Shown: piece by piece, positions 62,577-64,000 of the stretch
Position numbering within the stretch: the first letter of the stretch is position 1
Layout: each line of letters starts with the position of its first letter
Assembly: GCA_000696115.1 (NCBI GenBank)
Contig: JJOH01000098.1
Coordinates: forward strand, 1-64,000
Source of the DNA: Streptomyces olindensis
GTDB lineage: Bacteria; Actinomycetota; Actinomycetes; Streptomycetales; Streptomycetaceae
Direction: 5' to 3'
Length of the DNA: 64,000 nucleotides
The notes under the pieces: model-generated
What the model saw: the letters and a program-made list of their open reading frames with translations, nothing else
Told to the model about the DNA's origin: nothing
Databases searched by the model: none
Program-made: the position numbers and the translations under genes

Positions 62577-62650
62577 CTATCGATACGCCAGTGTACCGGT
62601 ACGCGGCCGTATCGGTACACTGCCGTATCGGTACGACCTCGTACCGATAA
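62577..62650. promoter_or_regulatory. Five palindromic operator copies at exact 16-bp period
   Basis: CTATCGATAC (62577), GTACCGGTAC (62593), GTATCGGTAC (62609), GTATCGGTAC (62625) and GTACCGATAA (62641) start 16 bp apart and fit GTAYCGRTAC. The last two also form a perfect 9-bp inverted repeat (62627-62635 with 62640-62648), and 62589-62598 with 62613-62622 form a 10-bp one. This is the TetR/PAP2 intergenic region. Confidence 0.8.
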
Positions 62651-62680
62651 CAGCACCACCGTCACCGAAGGGGCCGGGGG

Positions 62681-63484
62681 ATGAATGCCCGCACCGAGCC
62701 TGCGCCGGCGGGGTCCGACGCGATAGCGCGACCGCCGCTCGTCCGGGAGCTCCTGCTCGTCGCAGGGCTCTTCCTCGTCTACAAGTTCGGCCGGCAGCTG
62801 GCCACGGGCCACACGGGCGAGGCCTTCCGCAACGCGCACCGCGTGTGGGACGTCGAACGAGCGGTCCACCTGCCCGGCGAGGGGGCGGTGCAGTCCCTGC
62901 TGCTGCACGGCGACGGCCTCGTGCACCTCGCGAACACCTACTACGCGACCGTCCACTTCCCGGCCACCGCCGCGTTCCTGGTCTGGCTGTACCTGCGCCG
63001 CCCGGCCCACTACGTCTGGGCCCGCCGGGTGCTGGCCGCGGTCACCGCCGCCGCGCTCGTGGGGCACCTGCTGTTCCCGCTCGCCCCGCCGCGCATGCTG
63101 GCCGCCACCGGCCTGGTGGACACCGCGCGGCTGTACGGGCCGTCGGTGTACGGCGACCCCGCGACCGACACGCTGTCGAACCAGTTCGCGGCGATGCCGT
63201 CGCTGCACTTCGGCTGGGCGCTGATGGTGGCCGTCGGACTGATCGTCGCGATCCGCTCGCGTCTGCGGTGGCTGTGGCTGCTGCATCCGCTGCTGACCCT
63301 GCTGGTGATCGTCGGCACCGCGAACCACTACTGGCTGGACGCGACTGTGGCGACGGCCCTGCTCGGCCTCGCGCTCGCGGTGATCCACCCGCCGCACCGC
63401 ACGGCGACCACGGCCGGCCGCGCGCAGGGCGGTCTCGTGCCGGCGCAGCGGGACGAGCAGACGCTGGTGGGGGCGGGCCGGTGA
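62681..63484 (+). CDS. PAP2-superfamily membrane phosphatase / inositol-phosphotransferase-like protein
   Basis: A 267-residue integral membrane protein with about six hydrophobic segments. The PAP2 (Aur1/IPC-synthase-like) motifs are LFPLAPPRML, AMPSLHFGWALM (catalytic His in the SLHxGW motif) and ANHYWLDA (His-Asp). It probably transfers or removes a phosphate on a lipid at the outer membrane face. ATG 62681 has AAGGGG 9 nt upstream. Its stop overlaps the next start by 4 nt, and the divergent TetR gene with its operator array likely controls both. Confidence 0.88.
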   Translation: MNARTEPAPAGSDAIARPPLVRELLLVAGLFLVYKFGRQLATGHTGEAFRNAHRVWDVERAVHLPGEGAVQSLLLHGDGLVHLANTYYATVHFPATAAFLVWLYLRRPAHYVWARRVLAAVTAAALVGHLLFPLAPPRMLAATGLVDTARLYGPSVYGDPATDTLSNQFAAMPSLHFGWALMVAVGLIVAIRSRLRWLWLLHPLLTLLVIVGTANHYWLDATVATALLGLALAVIHPPHRTATTAGRAQGGLVPAQRDEQTLVGAGR

Positions 63485-64000
63485 ACGCCGTGCTGGTCGC
63501 CGTCGCCCTGTCCCTCGTCTCCGCCGTCGCCTACGCGGCGGCCGCGGTCGCCCAGGAGCGGCTCGCCGCCCGCTCCCCCGGCTCCGGTGCGCTGCGGCTG
63601 CTCGGCAGCGGCGCCTGGTGGTGGTCGGTCGGGCTGAACGCGGCGGCCGCGCTGCTGCACGTGGTGGCGCTGCGGTACGGCCCGCTGACGGTGGTCCAGC
63701 CGCTCGGCGCGCTCACCCTGGTCGCGGCGGTGCCCCTGGGGGCGCGGATGGCGGGGCGGCGGGTGAGCGCGGTCGAGTGGAAGGGCACCGCGCTGACGCT
63801 GCTCGGCCTGGCCGCGATCCTGGTCACGGCGTCCGGTCCGGCCCCCGACGACGTGCTGAGCGTGCCCGAGGCCGTGGGGGTCGCGGGCGCCACCGCGGCC
63901 CTCATCGGGCTGCTGTCCCGGCCGGGCGCCCGTCCCGGGCTGCGGCACGCGACGGCGTCCGGTATCGCCTCCGGCGTCGCCTCGGCCCTCACGCAGACCG
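63481..64000 (+). CDS. DMT-like integral membrane protein, cut by the window end
   Basis: An open frame from GTG 63481 to the end (173 complete codons). It reads NAVLVAVALSLVSAVAYAAA then AAVAQERLAA, with further hydrophobic segments LNAAAALLHVVALRYGPLTV, VVQPLGALTLVAAVPLGARM and GTALTLLGLAAILVTAS. The PLxVVQPLGALTLVAAVPLGA pattern fits DMT-superfamily (EamA or NIPA-like) transporters. The GTGA overlap with the PAP2 gene shows cotranscription. Confidence 0.8.
   Translation, partial: MNAVLVAVALSLVSAVAYAAAAVAQERLAARSPGSGALRLLGSGAWWWSVGLNAAAALLHVVALRYGPLTVVQPLGALTLVAAVPLGARMAGRRVSAVEWKGTALTLLGLAAILVTASGPAPDDVLSVPEAVGVAGATAALIGLLSRPGARPGLRHATASGIASGVASALTQT

Overview
This 64 kb window is chromosomal DNA from a Streptomyces very close to the S. 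coelicolor type. Evidence is the very high G+C with G/C third positions, GTG and TTG starts, rare TTA codons, many leaderless promoters, and genus-typical genes: an SsgA-like sporulation protein (ssgD), a WhiB-like Fe-S regulator, a small two-domain laccase (slac), MarR-type pcaV with a complete pca operon, and a DUF2510 membrane protein. From memory, gene content and order match the S. coelicolor SCO67xx region (ssgD SCO6722, SLAC SCO6712, pcaV SCO6704) read in reverse. I see no rRNA, tRNA, CRISPR array, insertion sequence or prophage.

Layout. 0-14 kb: a glycolipid-binding-domain protein, an ABC-F ATPase, an unknown TTA-containing gene, a D-amino-acid oxidase, a BCCT transporter, three secreted peptidases (M14, X-Pro/CocE, M1), an arginase-family enzyme and an amino-acid permease, together an amino-acid and peptide-using block. 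14-21 kb: a MerR regulator converging on a three-gene fatty-acid operon (acyl-CoA racemase, thiolase, FadB-like) whose promoter carries three tandem 14-bp sites; the same site sits in the merR promoter. Then a saccharopine-dehydrogenase-like reductase and two tiny ORFs. 21-31 kb: endonuclease V, a small basic protein, a secreted Asp-box protein, ssgD, a GPP34 protein, then an ABC-F plus UvrA-like operon behind a leader with a three-codon upstream ORF, a binding protein without signal peptide, and a duplicated Cys-repeat secreted protein.

31-38 kb: a basic amino-acid decarboxylase (TTA codon) and dimethylargininase, an acyl-ACP desaturase behind three tandem palindromes, a WhiB-like protein, a VOC-domain protein and an autoregulated LacI repressor. 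38-44 kb: slac, divergent from a two-gene secreted module: ThuA plus sugar/sorbosone-dehydrogenase (TTA at codon 3), then a blue-copper plus DUF1080 protein. 44-49 kb: divergent LigD-type polymerase and ATP-dependent DNA ligase, a zinc alcohol dehydrogenase and a DUF3048 lipoprotein. 49-56 kb: pcaV and pcaIJFHGBL, taking protocatechuate to succinyl-CoA and acetyl-CoA. 56-64 kb: an SDR, a LAL-type ATPase that stops just before its expected DNA-binding domain, a decayed MFS gene, a DUF2510 protein, and a TetR/PAP2/membrane-protein set around five operator copies at an exact 16-bp period.

Recurring themes are operator arrays of several palindromes in tandem, four bldA-type TTA codons in about 55 genes, and genes tightly coupled by 4-nt overlaps.
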